Assembly: GCF_000003815.2 (NCBI RefSeq)
Contig: NC_049985.1
Location: 19,775,893-19,839,892, forward strand
DNA length: 64,000 bases
DNA from: Branchiostoma floridae
Taxonomy: Eukaryota > Chordata > Leptocardii > Amphioxiformes > Branchiostomatidae
Reading direction: 5' to 3'
Shown here in pieces: positions 30,743-44,585 of the stretch. A program made the position numbers and the translations under genes. A model generated the notes under the pieces. It made no database searches, was not told where the DNA came from, and was given only the letters and a program-made list of their open reading frames with translations. The stretch's first letter is position 1. Each line of letters begins with the position of its first letter.

Positions 30743-33350
30743 GTTATTAGACTGACACACCATCGGAAACCAGCCCGGCAAACGTAATGGGCTGCGTGTC
30801 ATTTCTCTCGTCCTTGGTCCTTTGTTCTTTGTCGTTGGTAACTTGGATGGGTGCTTGGTTTGCCTGTAGGAAGAATCCCGACTATGCCTACATGCTTTGT
30901 ATTCTGAGGTCTGTATTACATTAGACACTTCAAATGGACATGACTAAACATTAATCTACAATGTTCATTTAATTTAATAAAGTGTATAAATGGGATTGAT
31001 AATTTATCTTGAAAATAGCGTAATGGTGACTTACAAATTGAAAGAAATGTGTGAAGACACGTTTTTGAATATGTAATTTTATTGAGAGTGGACCATTGTT
31101 GCCCGTCGGTTGTATGAGAACTATTCATGCTCAGAGCAGTAACATCTTGTACTAACTAACCATTAGAACTACCCTGTGAACGAGACCCGCAGTTTCATGA
31201 TCCCCGGATGGGCAACGATGGTGGACGATATTGAAATGGTAGGGACGGGCCGTAAAAATACCGGCACGGGTAGCACAGTTAGTTTTAGACCCCCCCCCCC
31301 CCACCACCACCACCGCACACGTTATTTGTATTTTGTTATGTGGCGCTGTTGAAATAAGTTAAACTTGAGTGCATTGTCATTGTTATGTGTTTTTGAATAA
31401 AGAAAAAAATGCGCAGTGACCTTGCGTCTTACGTAGTCATGTTTTTTCCCTCAAATTTTCTGGTTGACCCAAAACTTGGAACACCTTACACCGATCCGTT
31501 CTTCATTTAAACAAAAGCTCTATACATGAACTTGTATTATCATTTAGTAGTGTGGATGAAAATGAAAATTGATCACTTCTGTATATATGAGAAGTATATC
31601 CCCACATTAACGTTACCACATATGCGTACCACTGTTGTCGGGCTGAGAAAATGCTACTAGTATTCTCACTGTCGGTATGCGTTTGTTAAAACATTATCGC
31701 GCGAGCACGCAACTTTTAACCTAGACTTCATAGAATCGCAAAAACACCATTGGAATCAAAAGACTAAGTGCTGGCATACTACACACCCCGTGTGTCCTCG
31801 ACTTGACGGACCTCGAACACAACATAGAACCCGATCAATGTTTACATGGAGCAGGGATAGGGTAAAACTGACTTGTTAAGTTTGCAAAACTAAAATCAAG
31901 AAAAGATAAAACTAACACATAAAATTTCCTTGATATATTTCATACAATTACAGATTGTTCTAGCCCTAGAAATATAGATACTTTTGGGGTATTAATCTCA
32001 TAAGGTTCGATAGCTACGGTCGTTGAACCGGGGTCGTTGACCACATTTCGAACAACATTCTGATGTTCTAAAGGTGTTCTACAGTTTGATGTTGATTGCT
32101 AGTATATTTTAAGAATTTTGCTTTAAAACATCGATTGTTTTGTGTCTATATGGGCCCAAATGACCAAAAAGCGGTGTCTCATGCGACGACCTACCAGCTA
32201 AATTTCAACTTATTTCAAGGTCTAAACGTGTTTTTTTCTCTTGGAGAAGAAGAGGAAACATCCTGTTTTCCTCATGGGAAGTTTAACAAAATAATTCCGA
32301 AAATAATTTTATCAGGTTGGTAGAATATAGGATATAGGAGAATTCTTGTACGCAACCAAAGTTAAACTTAATACACGTTTGAGATAATGTTCTCGCCGCA
32401 AAAGCGCCACCTACATCGGCTACATATTGCGGCAAGAAGCAAAACTCCAGTCAGAACATCTGAAGAAGGTGCCTCATAGACACCGAAACGTCAGCCGTTT
32501 GTGCCGTTGTGATACATTTTTATTTCTACCACGTTTGCCCAGAGACGCGCCCGCACCCTCTGCGCACAGAACCGTAAAATAACCCTTACCGGGACACGGA
32601 CGAGGCTGCAGGCACCCGCCGACTAACATTCAAAGTCATGCATCTTCTTACGAACAGATTCGTTCGTGATAAATGGTTTAGTAGCAGGTAGAGGTTTGAA
32701 CCCAATCACTTAGAGAATGTCTGTGTATATTACATGCATCAAATCATGGCTATAGTAGTAGAATATAGTGTCATTGATATTAACGGTTAAAGTTTGCCAA
32801 AATATTGCAGCAGTTTCATGGTGCCATAATTGATCATAGGTAAGCACAGAGGCCATTGTCTACATTTCATTCACCAAAAAACTGTAACTATGAATTAAAA
32901 AAAAACTTACAGTTCCACAAGAATCGACGAATAAAATCGAAAAGATTGTTTATGACTGTTGTGCCGCCATTTATTTCTGCCAGTTGCATTTTTTGCAGCA
33001 TTTCTGCATGCGGCCGATGCGTGCGTTTGCTGTGGATGTCAATATTCTTTGTTGTGGATGACATCATTTTGCACCAATCACAGGGAAGTAAGTTTCCCTC
33101 GATCAATCTACATAATACGTACATCGTGGACTCTGTTATGCAGTATATTTTAGAATATTAGGACAAACAAGACGTACCGAACTGTAGACCAGGTCTTCAA
33201 CTGGTCCTCCACATCCAGTTTCTTCTGGCACTGATAAGATCTACTTTGGGTGACTTCAGATTGTCTGATAGATTGTCCAACATCTAGCGAACCGTATCGA
33301 CTGTATTTACCACCCAGGTAAGTTTTCCACTAGCGCTGCTTTCTACACTG
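30743..33350 (+). repeat. Segmental duplication, copy 2
   Basis: Partner of 21482-24100. It includes the minus-strand open frame at 30928-30707 and the Penelope-like motif at about 32370-32530. Differences include loss of the TGTTTACATTGACCAAA block near 32780 and an expanded poly-C/CCA run at 31290-31310. Confidence 0.85.
33059..33318 (+). promoter_or_regulatory. Promoter-donor module 4
   Basis: The core is at 33059-33078. The donor CACCCAG|GTAAGTTTT is at 33317/33318. The second donor position, at about 33505, has decayed to GTGGAATGG. Confidence 0.55.
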
Positions 33351-34324
33351 TTAAACAGACCGAGATTGTCCGAAAGGTGGCACTGAAGATTTTTCGACTG
33401 TACAGAGCGTGACAGTGACTTCAGGTCGAGATTGTCCGAAAGATTTTTTGACATATATATACGATATTCATCTAGCGAACCGTACCGACTGTATCTAGCA
33501 CCCAGGTGGAATGGTTTCCCTACTAGCGCTGCTTTCTACAAACGCTTGACCTTGTAGAATTAATAGTCGTTGAGTTACACTGCCACCTATTGCTGTATCC
33601 TTCGCAAGACATGGCAGGTTTGTGATGAAAGAACAAATGTTTGTCAAAAAACGCGCGTCAGCCCGTGTCTCCTGCATACAGATCTGTCCAAAAATTCATT
33701 GCCGAGACATATTTGAAGACACACGCAGACCAACTTTCAAAGTCATGCATCTTCTTAAGAACAGCTTCGTATGTGATAAATCATTAAGAAGCAAGGAGAA
33801 GGTTGAACACAATCACTAAACGTCTTTCTGTACATTCATTCCATGCATCAAAACATCGCTAATAGGTGGAATAAAATGTCCCTGTTAGAAACAAATATAA
33901 ACGATATCCTATTTACAGTGACCAAAGGTTGAGGTTGGCAACAATATTTCAGCAGTTATATCCTGCTATGTTTCATCAACGGTAAATAGAGAAGCCTTTA
34001 CATCTACTATTGATGGCCTTTATCAACCTTGAATGCCCTTTGTGCTAAGTATTGTTTTTCAATCTTTACTGGAGAATACACAAAACTTCACATTGAATTC
34101 ACAATTATTCTTAAAAATGTGTCAACATGTTGGCAACATTTTTCACTATTAGCTAAAGTAAACTAGCAATCCTCTTGAAAAAAGACAAATAATAGCGGAA
34201 ATATTGTCCATGATTCTTGTATTACTTTTTGTCTTTTATCGGGTATATTTCTGCTACGTTTCTGCATGCGGCCGGTGCGTGCGTTTGCTGTGGATGTCAA
34301 CATAAAAATATTCTTTGTTGTGGG

Positions 34325-34546
34325 TGACATCATTTTGCACCAATCACAGCGTAGTAAAGTCCTCTTGATCAATCTTTATGAAACGGGCATAGTGGACTCT
34401 GTTGCGCAGTATATTTTAGAATACAACAACACCTACCGAACTGTAGACCAGGTCTTCAACTTTTCTTGGTCCTCCACATCAAGCTTCTTCCGGCACTGGT
34501 ACAAGTGATCGTCCAAAAGATTGTCAGGCTGTATTTAGCAATCAGG
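34325..34546 (+). promoter_or_regulatory. Promoter-donor module 5
   Basis: The core is at 34325-34344. The donor AATCAG|GTAAGATAG is at 34545/34546, in the AATCAG rather than CACCCAG subtype. Another donor, ATCCAG|GTAAGATAG, lies at 34815/34816. Confidence 0.55.
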
Positions 34547-35216
34547 TAAGATAGTTTTCCACTTGCGCTGCTTTCTGCAAAGTAACGTATGACCGTGTAC
34601 ACGAATCTTTCCACCAAAGACGCGCCCGTCCGCGCAACCGTCCAAAACCGTCCAAAACCCCGGACCTGGGATGGGGGGGGGGGGGGTACACACGTGTGCA
34701 GACCAACTTTCAAAGTCATGTTTCAAGTTATTTCAAGGACTAAATGTGGGGTTATGTCCGAAATATTTTTGACATACGCCTCTAGCGAACCGTACCGACT
34801 GTATTTAGCATCCAGGTAAGATAGTTTTCCACTCGCCCTGCTTTCTGAAGAGTAACGTTTGGCCGTGTGCACGAATGTTTGTACATGTTGATCCCAACTG
34901 CTGCTTCTTGCCGTATCCTTCGCGAGACATGATAGTGCCATGTTTGCAACCATAAAAGCAGTTTTATGGTGCTATAATTGATCATCGGTAAGCACAGAGG
35001 CCTTTGTCTACCTTTCATTTACAATTATACCAAAAAAACTGTAACGATGAATTAAGAAAACAAACTTACATTTCCACAAGAATCGACGATTAAAATCGAA
35101 AAGATTGTTTATGATTTTTGTTCCGCCATTTACTTCCACCAGTTACATTTCTGCCACGTTTCTACATGCGGTCGGTGCGTGCCTTTGTTGTGGATGTCAA
35201 TATTCTTTGTTGTGGG

Positions 35217-35482
35217 TGACATCATTTTGCACCAATAACAGCGCAGTAGAGTCCCCTCGATCAATCTACATAATACGTGCATCGTGGACTCTATTGCGCA
35301 GTTGATTTTAGAATACTCGGACGAAAAACACGTACCGTACTGTAGACCGGGTGTTCAACTAGTCCAATTCCTCCATATCCAGTTTCTTCCGGCACTGATA
35401 AGATCTACTTTGGGTGACTTCAGATTGTCCTATAGATTGTCCAACATCTAGCGAACCGTATCGACTGTATTTAGCACCCAGG
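35217..35482 (+). promoter_or_regulatory. Promoter-donor module 6
   Basis: The core is at 35217-35236, with ACCAATAAC downstream. Donors are at 35481/35482 and 35669/35670. Confidence 0.55.
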
Positions 35483-36752
35483 TAAGTTTTCCACTAGCGC
35501 TGCTTCTAAACTGTTGAACGAGACCGAGATTGTCCGAAAGGTGGTCCTGATGATTGTTGGACCGTACCGAACGTGACAGTGACTTCAGGTCGAGATTGTC
35601 CGAAATATTTTTTGACATATTTATACGATATGCATCTAGCGAACCGTACCGACTGTATCTAGCACCCAGGTAAGATAGTTTCCCTACTAGCGCTGCTTTC
35701 TACAAACACTTGACCTTGTAGAATTAATAGTTGTTAAGTTATACTGCTGCCTATTGCTGTATCCTTCGCAAGACATGGCAGGTTTGTGATGGTAGAACAA
35801 ATGTTTGTCAAAAAAGGCGCGCCTGCCCGTGTCCCCTGTATACAGAACTGTCCAAAATTCATGGCCGAGACTTGGTTGGAGACACACGCAGACCAACTAT
35901 TAATGGCAAGCATCTTCTTAAGAACGGCTTCGTATGTAATAAATGATTAAGGAACAAGAAGAGGGTTGAACACAATCACTGAAAGTCTTCCTATGTATTA
36001 ATTCCATGCATCAAAACATTGCTAATAGGTGGAATAAAATGTCCCTGTTTTTATACAAAAATATAAACGATATCCTATTTACAGTGACCAAAGGTTGAGG
36101 TTGGCCACAATATTTCAGCAGATATATCCTGCTTTGTTTAATTACCGGTAACTAGAGAAGCCTTTACTCATCTACTATCGATGGTCGACGTCTTTCATAA
36201 CCTTAGATGCCCGTTATGCTAAGTATAGTTTTTCAATATTTATTTGAGAATACACAAACGTTTACTTTACATTCACAATTATACTCGAAAATGTGTCCAG
36301 ATGTTGACAAAATTTGTCACTATCAATTCAAGCAAAACTACTAATCCTCTAGAAATAGAAGTGGAATAGCGTAAATGGTGTCCATGATTCTTGTGCTGCC
36401 TTTTTTTCCTTTTGCCGGCTATATTTCTGCCGCTACTCTGTATGCAGTGGCAAAGTTGGCAAAAATATTGCAGCGGTGTTACCGTGTTATTATCATTAGG
36501 TAAACATGAAGGCCTACAATCTTTTTACATCACATTTACAATCACACCGAAAGATGTCTCCAAATTTTTACAAAAATTGTAACTATGAATTCAAAGAAAC
36601 TCACGATTCCACTAATATTGACGAATAAAAGCTAAAAGATTGTTTATGATTGTTGTGTAGCCTTTCATTTCTGCCAGGTACATATTTGCCCCCTTTTTTG
36701 CATGCGGCCGGTGCGTGCGTTTGTTTTGTATGTCAACAGTCTTTGTTGTGGA

Positions 36753-37032
36753 TGACATCATTTTGCACCAATAACAGCGTAATAAATAAAGTCCCCTCGA
36801 TCAATCTACATAATACAGGCATCGTGGACTCTGTTGCGCAGTCTATTTTAGAATACTCGGACAAACAACACGTACCGAACTGTAGACCGGGTCTTCAACT
36901 GGTCCTGGTCCTCCACATCCAGTTTCTCTCGGCACTGTTAATCAAGATTGACTGTCGATGACATCAGGTCAATAGTGTCCGAAAGAGTGTCCGACATCTA
37001 GCGAACCGTACCGACTGTATCTAGCACCCAGG
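36753..37032 (+). promoter_or_regulatory. Promoter-donor module 7
   Basis: The core is at 36753-36772. The donor CACCCAG|GTAAGATAG is at 37031/37032. Confidence 0.55.
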
Positions 37033-37680
37033 TAAGATAGCTTTCCACTAGCGCTGCTTTCTACAAACGTTTGACCTTGTAGAACAACAGTTGTGGAATT
37101 CTACTGCTGCTTATTGTTATATCTTCCGCGAGACATGACAGGTTAACGTTTATGATGTTAGAACAAATGTTTGTCCTAAAGACGCGTCAGCCCGTGACCC
37201 CTGCATACAGAACTGTCCAAAGCCCTGTCCGAGACCTAAGTATAATTTATTTCTATCTTTATTTGAGAATGCACAAAAGTTAACATTACATTCATAACTA
37301 TACTTGAAAATGTGTCCACGTGTTGACAAAATTTTCACTATCAAGTCAAATAAAACTAGTGATGCAATTAAAAAAGACGAATAATAGCGGAAATATTGTC
37401 CAAGATACTTGTGCTGCTTTTTTTTTTACTTTCGTCGGGTACATTTCTGCCACTACTCTGTATGTGGCTGGGTGCGCGCGTTTGCAGTATAATCGCACAT
37501 AAGACGGGCATCATGGACTGTTGCGAAACTCACAATTCAACTAAAATTGACGAATAAAAGCTGACATATTGTTTATGATTGTTGTGCCGCCTTTAATTTC
37601 TATCAGTTACATATTTGCCACGTTTCTACATGCGGCCGGTGCGTGCGTTTGATGTGGATGTCAACATTCCTTGTTGTGGG

Positions 37681-37934
37681 TGACATCATTTTGCACCAAT
37701 AACAGCGTAGTAAAGTCCCCTCGATCAATCTACATAATACTGGCATAGTGGACTCTGTTGCGCAGTATATTTAGAATACTCGGACAAACAACACGTACCG
37801 AACTGTAGACCTGGTCTTCAACTTGAATGTCCTGGTACTCTACATCAAACTTCTCCCGACACTGGTACAAGGGATTGTGGTGACTTCAGGTCTAGATTGT
37901 CCAGAAGATTGTCAGGCTGTATTCAGTAATCAGG
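37681..37934 (+). promoter_or_regulatory. Promoter-donor module 8
   Basis: The core is at 37681-37700. The donor AATCAG|GTAACTTGA at 37933/37934 is weaker. The next donor position, at about 38196, is broken (CCAGTTAAGATAG). Confidence 0.5.
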
Positions 37935-38942
37935 TAACTTGAAGATAGTTTTCCACTGGCGCTGCTTTCTGCAAAGTAATGTTTGACCTTGTACACGGAT
38001 GTTTGTACCGAAGACGCGCCCGTCCGCGCAACCGTCCAAAAGCGTCCAAAACCCCGGACCCCTGGGTACACACGTGTGCATATCAACTTTCAAAGTCATG
38101 TTTCAAGTTATTTCAAGGACTAAATGTAGGGTTATGTCCGAAATATTTTTTGACATACGCATCTAGCGATCCGTACCGACTGTATTTAGCATCCAGTTAA
38201 GATAGTTTTTCACTCGCCCTGCTTTCTGAAGAGTAACGTTTGTCCGTGTGCACGAATGTTTGTACATGTTGATCCCAACTGCTGCTTCTTGCCGTATCCT
38301 TCGCGAGACATGACAGTGCCATGTTTGCACCGAGGACGCGCCAGCCCGTGTACCCTGCATACAGAACTGTCCAAAACCCCTGGCCAAGATATGGTTCAAG
38401 ACGCACGCAGACCAACTTTCAAAGTCATTCATCTTCGTCATACATCACAAACAACTTCGTCTTCGATTGTAATAGATAATTAGGTAGCGAGGAGAAGGTT
38501 GAACATGATCACTAAACCTTTCTCTGTACATTCATTCCATGCATCAAAACATCGGTAATTGGTAGAGTGAAATGTCCTTGTTAGGAAAAAAAACAAAAAC
38601 AATTGCCTATTCACAGTGACCAGAGGCTGAGGTTGGCCACAATATTTCAACAATTATGTCCTGCTATGTTTCATCAACGGTAAATGGGAAGCCTATGAAT
38701 CTGCGATTGATGCCCTTTATTAAAAACCCGTTTTGCTAAGTATAGCTTTTCATTCTTTATATAAGAATACACAAAAGTTTACATTGAATTCACAATTATA
38801 CTCGAAAATGTGTCAACATGTTGACAACATTTTTTCACTATCAATTCAAGCAAAACTAGTAATCCTCTTAAAAAAGACGAATGATAGTGGAAATATTGGC
38901 CAGGAAAATTGTGCTGCTTCTTTTACTTTTTTCGGATATATT

Positions 38943-39960
38943 TGAACTTTGAACTTTATTAAAATCACCACTTTGCAGGCAATTTAGCCTGAATTGTGTT
39001 GGTGTTTACAAGCTTCGTTATTAAACATTGTTTAAAAAGTTATTACAATTTTAAAGGCATACTTTACATTGACTTATAATTTTGCTTAAAATCACAAATT
39101 ACAAACGTTTACTATACAATATTTGTAACAATGAGTTCGGTACACGTCATACGGATGTGATAGTGCGTTAATTGTCATTCAACAGAGCAAGGGCCCTGGG
39201 GATAAACGATTGCGAATGTCTGTTGGACCGGCTCAGTGGCAGCTTAAAACGGGAAGCCCGTCGTAGCTGGTACTGACACTCTGTAGCCGGCTGCAGGAAC
39301 TCCTGACAAGGGTGAGTGGCGTCGGCCACCACCCTTCTCAGTTCACGTACAGTCGCATCCCGTCTCCGGGACTCCAAGGTAGGTAGCTGTTCGTAGGGTA
39401 TACCGATGATCCTGCAACAGGACTCTGGACTTTCTCCAGCTCTTCAGCCAGACCGCGGGGTAGACCTCCCCACACCGGTGAGCCGTACTCCAGTACTGGG
39501 CGGATGAATGTCTTGTAGATCTGGAGAAGTACGTCTGCTGGTAGCCCGGCTCGTTTGGACAGTCGCAGGTAGTGAATCCTGGGGCTGACTTTCGACAACA
39601 TGTACTCAATGTGTGGGCCCCAGGACAAGTCATCGCTGACTATCACTCCAAGGAGTTTGAACCTCCGCACACGCTCTACGTTCTCCCCGTTCAAAGTAAG
39701 TGGAGGGGGGTTCACTGCCTCCTTACGACAGCTGACCACCATGTCTTTGGTCTTTTTCACATTAGCTGCCATACTGTAGGACTTCGCCCAAGAGTCAACT
39801 TCATTGATGGCAAGTTGCATTTGGCCTGGTAGCGATCCCATGAGAAGTTCTGTGTTTGTCAGGTCATCAGCGTACTTAACTGGGGCTACACTGATCGGGA
39901 TGCCTTTGTCAAGACTGTTCATGGCCAGGACAAACAGATAAGTTTTTCTGATAAGTGTCT
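38943..39960 (-). mobile_element. CR1/L2-like LINE fragment
   Basis: On the minus strand the frame from about 39948 reads LFVLAMNSLDKGIPISVAPV, then KYADD (RT motif C), NVKKTKDMVV, RFKLLGVIVSDDLSWGPHI and FIRPVLEYGSPVWGG. A frame change near 39415 is followed by a C-terminal frame ending SFIPRALALLNDN at 39168. The 5' two thirds are missing. A (GTTCAAA)-type tail lies at 38945-38965. It is inserted in an array block and inactive. Confidence 0.85.
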
Positions 39961-40189
39961 GCATGCGGCTGGGTGCGTGCATTTGCTGTTGATGCCACGA
40001 TTCCCACATAAGACGTTCATCATGGACTGTTGCGAAACTAACAATTTAACTAAAATTGACGAATAAAAGCTAAAAGATTGTTTATGATTGCTGTGCCACC
40101 TTTTATTTCTATCAGTTACATTTATGCCACGTTTCTACATGCGGCCGGTGCGTGCGTTTGCTTTGGATGTCAATATTCTTTGTTGAGAA

Positions 40190-40440
40190 TGACATCATTT
40201 TGCACCAATCACAGCGTAGTGAAGTCCCCTTGATCAAGCTACATAATACGGGCATAGTGGACCCTGTTGCGCAGTATACTTCAGAATACTCGGACAAACA
40301 ACACGTACCGAACTGTAGACCTGGTCTTCAACTTGTCTTGGTCCTCCACATCAAACTTTTTCCGGCACTGGTACAAGTGATTGTGGTGACTTCAGGTCGA
40401 GATTGCCCAAAAGATTGTCAGGCTGTATTTAGCAATCAGG
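40190..40440 (+). promoter_or_regulatory. Promoter-donor module 9
   Basis: The core is at 40190-40209. The donor AATCAG|GTAAGATAG is at 40439/40440. The upstream block ends directly at the LINE fragment at 38943-39960. Confidence 0.55.
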
Positions 40441-41306
40441 TAAGATAGTTTTCCACTGGCGCTGCTTTCTGCAAAGTAACTTTTGACCGTGTACACGAAT
40501 GTTTGAACCGAAGACGCACCCGTCCGCGCAACCTGCGAACAGAACCGTCCAAAACCCCGTACCTGGGACGGGGGTACACACGCGTGCAGACCAACTTTCA
40601 GGGTCAATTCAAGTTTCAAGTTATTTCAAGGTCTAAATGTGAGGTTATGCATGTTTTTGATTTGCTGAGAGAAGAGGAAAATTAAGAAAAATTATAATGT
40701 TTGCCTTCTGTGAAAGTAAACATAATGATTGTTTGTGCCTCTGTGTTACATTTTAATTTCATCCACGTTTGTCGCAAAGACGCAACCGCACCCTCTGCGC
40801 ACAGAACCGTAAAATAAGCCTGACCGAGACGACCAACTTTCAAAGTCATACATATTCTTACGAATGGCTTCGTTTGTGATAAATGATTAAGTAGTAACTA
40901 GAATTTTCTATCCAATCAATCAGATAATATCTGTATATTCATTAGATGCATCAAAACAGGGTTAATAAAGAATGTAGTGTCCTTGGTACAAAAACATGTC
41001 CTGTTTACATTTATGAAAGGTTAAAGTTTGCCAGATATTGCAGCAGTTTTATGGTGCTATAATTGATCATAGGTAAGCACAGAGGCCTTTAATTTGACTA
41101 CAATTTATTTACAATTATACCAAACAAACTCTAACAATGAATTAAGAAACCAAACTTACAGTTCCAGAACAATCGACGATTAAAATCGAAAAGATTGTTT
41201 ATGACTGTTGTGCCGCCATTTACCCCCGCCAGTTACATTTTTGCCACGTTTCTACATGCGGTCGGTGCGTGCGTTTGTTGTGGATGTCAATATTCTTTGT
41301 TGTGGG

Positions 41307-41578
41307 TGACATCATTTTGCACCAATAACAGCGTAGTAAAGTCCCCTCGATCAATCTACATCATACGGGCATCGTGGACTCTGTTGCGCAGTATATTTTA
41401 GAATACTCGGACAAACAACACGTACCGAACTGTAGACCGGGTCCTCAACTGGTCCTGGTCCTCCACATCCAGTTTCTCTCGGCACTGTTAAGATTGACTG
41501 TCGGTGACTTCAGGTCAATATTGTCTTAAAGAGTGTCCGACATCTAGCGAACCTTACCGACTGTATCAAGCAACCCGG
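41307..41578 (+). promoter_or_regulatory. Promoter-donor module 10
   Basis: The core is at 41307-41326. The donor CAACCCG|GTAAGATAG at 41577/41578 has lost the consensus A at -2. Confidence 0.5.
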
Positions 41579-42536
41579 TAAGATAGCTTTCCACTAGCGC
41601 TGCTTTCTACAAACGTTTGCCCTTGCAAAACAATAGTTGTTGAATTCTACTGCTGCTTATTGCTATATCTTCCGCGAGACATGACAGGTTAACGTTTATG
41701 ATGTTAGAACAAATGTTTGTCCTAAAGACGCGCCAGCCCGTGTTCCCTGCATACAGAACTGTCCAAAGCCCTGTCCGAGACACACGCAGACCAACTTTCA
41801 AAGTCATGCATCTTCGTACGAACGGCTTAGTTTGTGATGAATGATTAATAAGCAAGGAGATGGTTGAACACAATCACTAAACGTCTTTCTGTATATTCCT
41901 ACCCCCAGTAATAGGTAGAATGAAATGTCCTTATTAGGAAAAAATGAAAACGATATCCTATTTACAGTGACCAAAGGTTGAGGTTGGCCACAATATTGCA
42001 GCAGTTATATCCTGCTTTTTTTTATCAACGGTAAAAAGTAAAGCCAATGAATGTATCATTGATGCCCTTTATTAAACTTGAATGCCCATTACCCTAAGTA
42101 TAGTTTATTTCTATCTTTATTTCAGAATGCACAAAAGTTTACATTACATTCATAACTATACTCGAAAATGTGTCCACGTGTTGACAAAATTTTCACTATC
42201 AATTCAAGTAAAACTAGTAATGCAATTAAAAAAGACGATTAATAGCGGAAATATTGTCCATGATATTTGTGCTGTTGACTTTTTACTTCTGTCGGATACA
42301 TTTCTGCCACTACTCTGTATGTGGCTGGGTGCGCGCGTTTGCAATATAATCCCACATAAGACGGGCATCATGGACTGTTGCGAAACTCACAATTCAACTA
42401 AAATTGACGAATAAAAGCTGACATATTGTTTATGATTGCTGTGCCGCCTTTAATTTCTATCAGTTACATATTTGCCACGTTTCTGCATGCGGTCGGTGCG
42501 TGCGTTTCCTTTGGATGTCAACATTCCTTGCTGGGG

Positions 42537-42787
42537 TGACATCATTTTGCACGAATCACAGCGTAGAAAAGTCCCCTTGATCAATCTACGTGATACGGGC
42601 ATAGTGGACTCTGTTGCGCAGTATATTTCAGAATACTCGGACAAACAACACGTACCGAACTGTAGACCAGGTCTTCAACTTGTCTTGGTCCTCCACATCA
42701 AACTTCTTCCGGCACTGGTACAAGTGATTGTGGTGACTTCAGGTCGAGATTGTCCAAAAGATTGTCCGGCTGTATTTAGTAATCAGG
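42537..42787 (+). promoter_or_regulatory. Promoter-donor module 11
   Basis: The core is at 42537-42556, but the CCAAT box is mutated to ACGAAT. The donor AATCAG|GTAAGATAC is at 42786/42787. Confidence 0.45.
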
Positions 42788-43277
42788 TAAGATACTAGTA
42801 GTTTTCCACTGGCGCTGCTTTTTGCAAAGTAACGTATGACCGTGTACACGAATCTTTGAACCGAAGACGCGCCCGTCCGCGTGACCTGCGTACAGAACCG
42901 TCCAAAACCCCGTACGTGGGACGGGGGTACACACGCGTGCAGACCAACTTTCAGTGTCAAGTTTCAAGTTATTTCAAGGTCCAAATGTGGGGTTATGCAT
43001 GTTTTTTATTTGCTGAGAGAAGAAGAGGGAACTAAAAAAAATTATCATGTTTGCCTTTTGTGAAAGTAAACATAATGATTGTTTGTGCCTCTGTGTTACA
43101 TTTTAATTTCATCCACGTTTGTCGCAAAGACGCACCCGCACCCTCTGCGCACAGAACCGTAAAATAAGCCTGACCGAGACGACCAACTTTCAAAGTCATG
43201 CATCTTCTTACGAATGACTTTGTTTGTGATAAATGATTAAGTAGCAACTAGAATTTTCAATCCAATCATTAAGATAA

Positions 43278-43938
43278 CGGTGCACACCCCAGTTCTTCCG
43301 CGACCGGGGTCCGTGGTAGTCCGCGACCAAAAAGTGACGAAAGGCTTCCGAGGGCCCATGTTTGAGTTGACATTTCTCATTATTTCCTGCGAAATGACAT
43401 TAAACGGTTACATGGCTGAAAAGCGTAGGAAATGGTGTGTTTTTGGTGCAAATTGTGTTTTGGTCCGCGCGTTGCTTCCGCGATATCCCTACGCCTGAAT
43501 GTAAAGAGGCCGGTGACCTAGATTTACCTCTGAAGCGCTGTGTCAAGCAAAGTTGCAATGCCGCGCGCCGTGGATGATTAAAAAAACTGTAGTACTAGAA
43601 TTTTCTTTATAATTGGCTGGATTAGTCTTTAGATTTTCCTCTTTCTGGCAGTATCAGTCGTGCTTGCCGGAAAAATCTTCTTCATCTGTTTTATCCAATG
43701 CGAAAATGCCCGATTTTGTGCATCATTTTTGACATGAAAATAATGTTTTTTCCCTATAATTTTTCAAAATTAGAGAAGTTGAAGGATCGAAACTCAGTTG
43801 GTCTTGAAGCTGAAGGTATATCCTCTCACCCCATATACAGTTATTTTCCTTCAGGATAATTCCCTGGAAGAGATGGTCGCTAGACTTGAGGGTGTGCCGC
43901 CTCCATTTGAACCCCCAAATAAACTGGTGTGTGCCCCC
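43278..43938. mobile_element. 661-bp DNA element with imperfect inverted ends
   Basis: Inserted in an array block with a 4-bp duplication, ATAA, at 43274-43277 and 43939-43942. The empty sequence AAGATAATATCTGTATATTC is seen at about 24890. The ends pair as GGTGCACACCCCAGTT with the complement of AACTGGTGTGTGCCCCC. A short + frame at 43280-43498 contains CVFGANC, but I could not link it to a transposase. Confidence 0.7.
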
Positions 43939-44319
43939 ATAATATCTGTATATTCATTAGATGCATCAAAGCATGGCTAATAGAAGAATATAGTGTCCTT
44001 GGTACAAAAAAAAAATGTCCTGTTTACATTGAAGAAAGGTTAAAGTTTGCCAGATATTGCAGCAGTTTTATGGTGCTATAATTGATCATCGGTAAGCACA
44101 GAGGCCTTTGTCTACCTTTCATTTACAATTATACCAAAAAACTGTAACGATGAATTAAGAAACCAAACTTACAGTTCCACAAGAATCAACGATCAAAATC
44201 GGAAATATTGTTTATGATTGTTGTGCCGCCATTTACTTCGGGCAGTTAAATTTCTGCCACGTTTCTACATGCGGTCGGTGCGTGCGTTTGTTGTGGATGT
44301 CGATATTCTTTGTTGTGGG

Positions 44320-44585
44320 TGACATCATTTTGCACCAATAACAGCGTAGTAGAGTCCCCTTGATCAATCTACATAATACGGGCATCGTGGACTCTGTTGC
44401 GCAGTTGATTTTAGAATACTCGGACAAAAAACACGTACCGTACTGTAGACCGGGTGTTCAACTAGTCCAATTCCTCCATATCCAGTTTCTTCCGGCACTG
44501 ATAAGATCTACTTCGGGTGACTTCAGATTGTCCGATAGATTGTCCAACATCTAGAGAACCGTATCGACTGTATTTAGCACCCAGG
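44320..44585 (+). promoter_or_regulatory. Promoter-donor module 12
   Basis: The core is at 44320-44339. Donors are at 44584/44585 and 44771/44772. Very similar to module 6. Confidence 0.55.

Noticed and set aside
43280-43498. THAP-type zinc finger suggested by KWCVFGANC in the 661-bp element
   Set aside because: Only the first Cys pair pattern is present; the rest of the domain and a transposase are missing.
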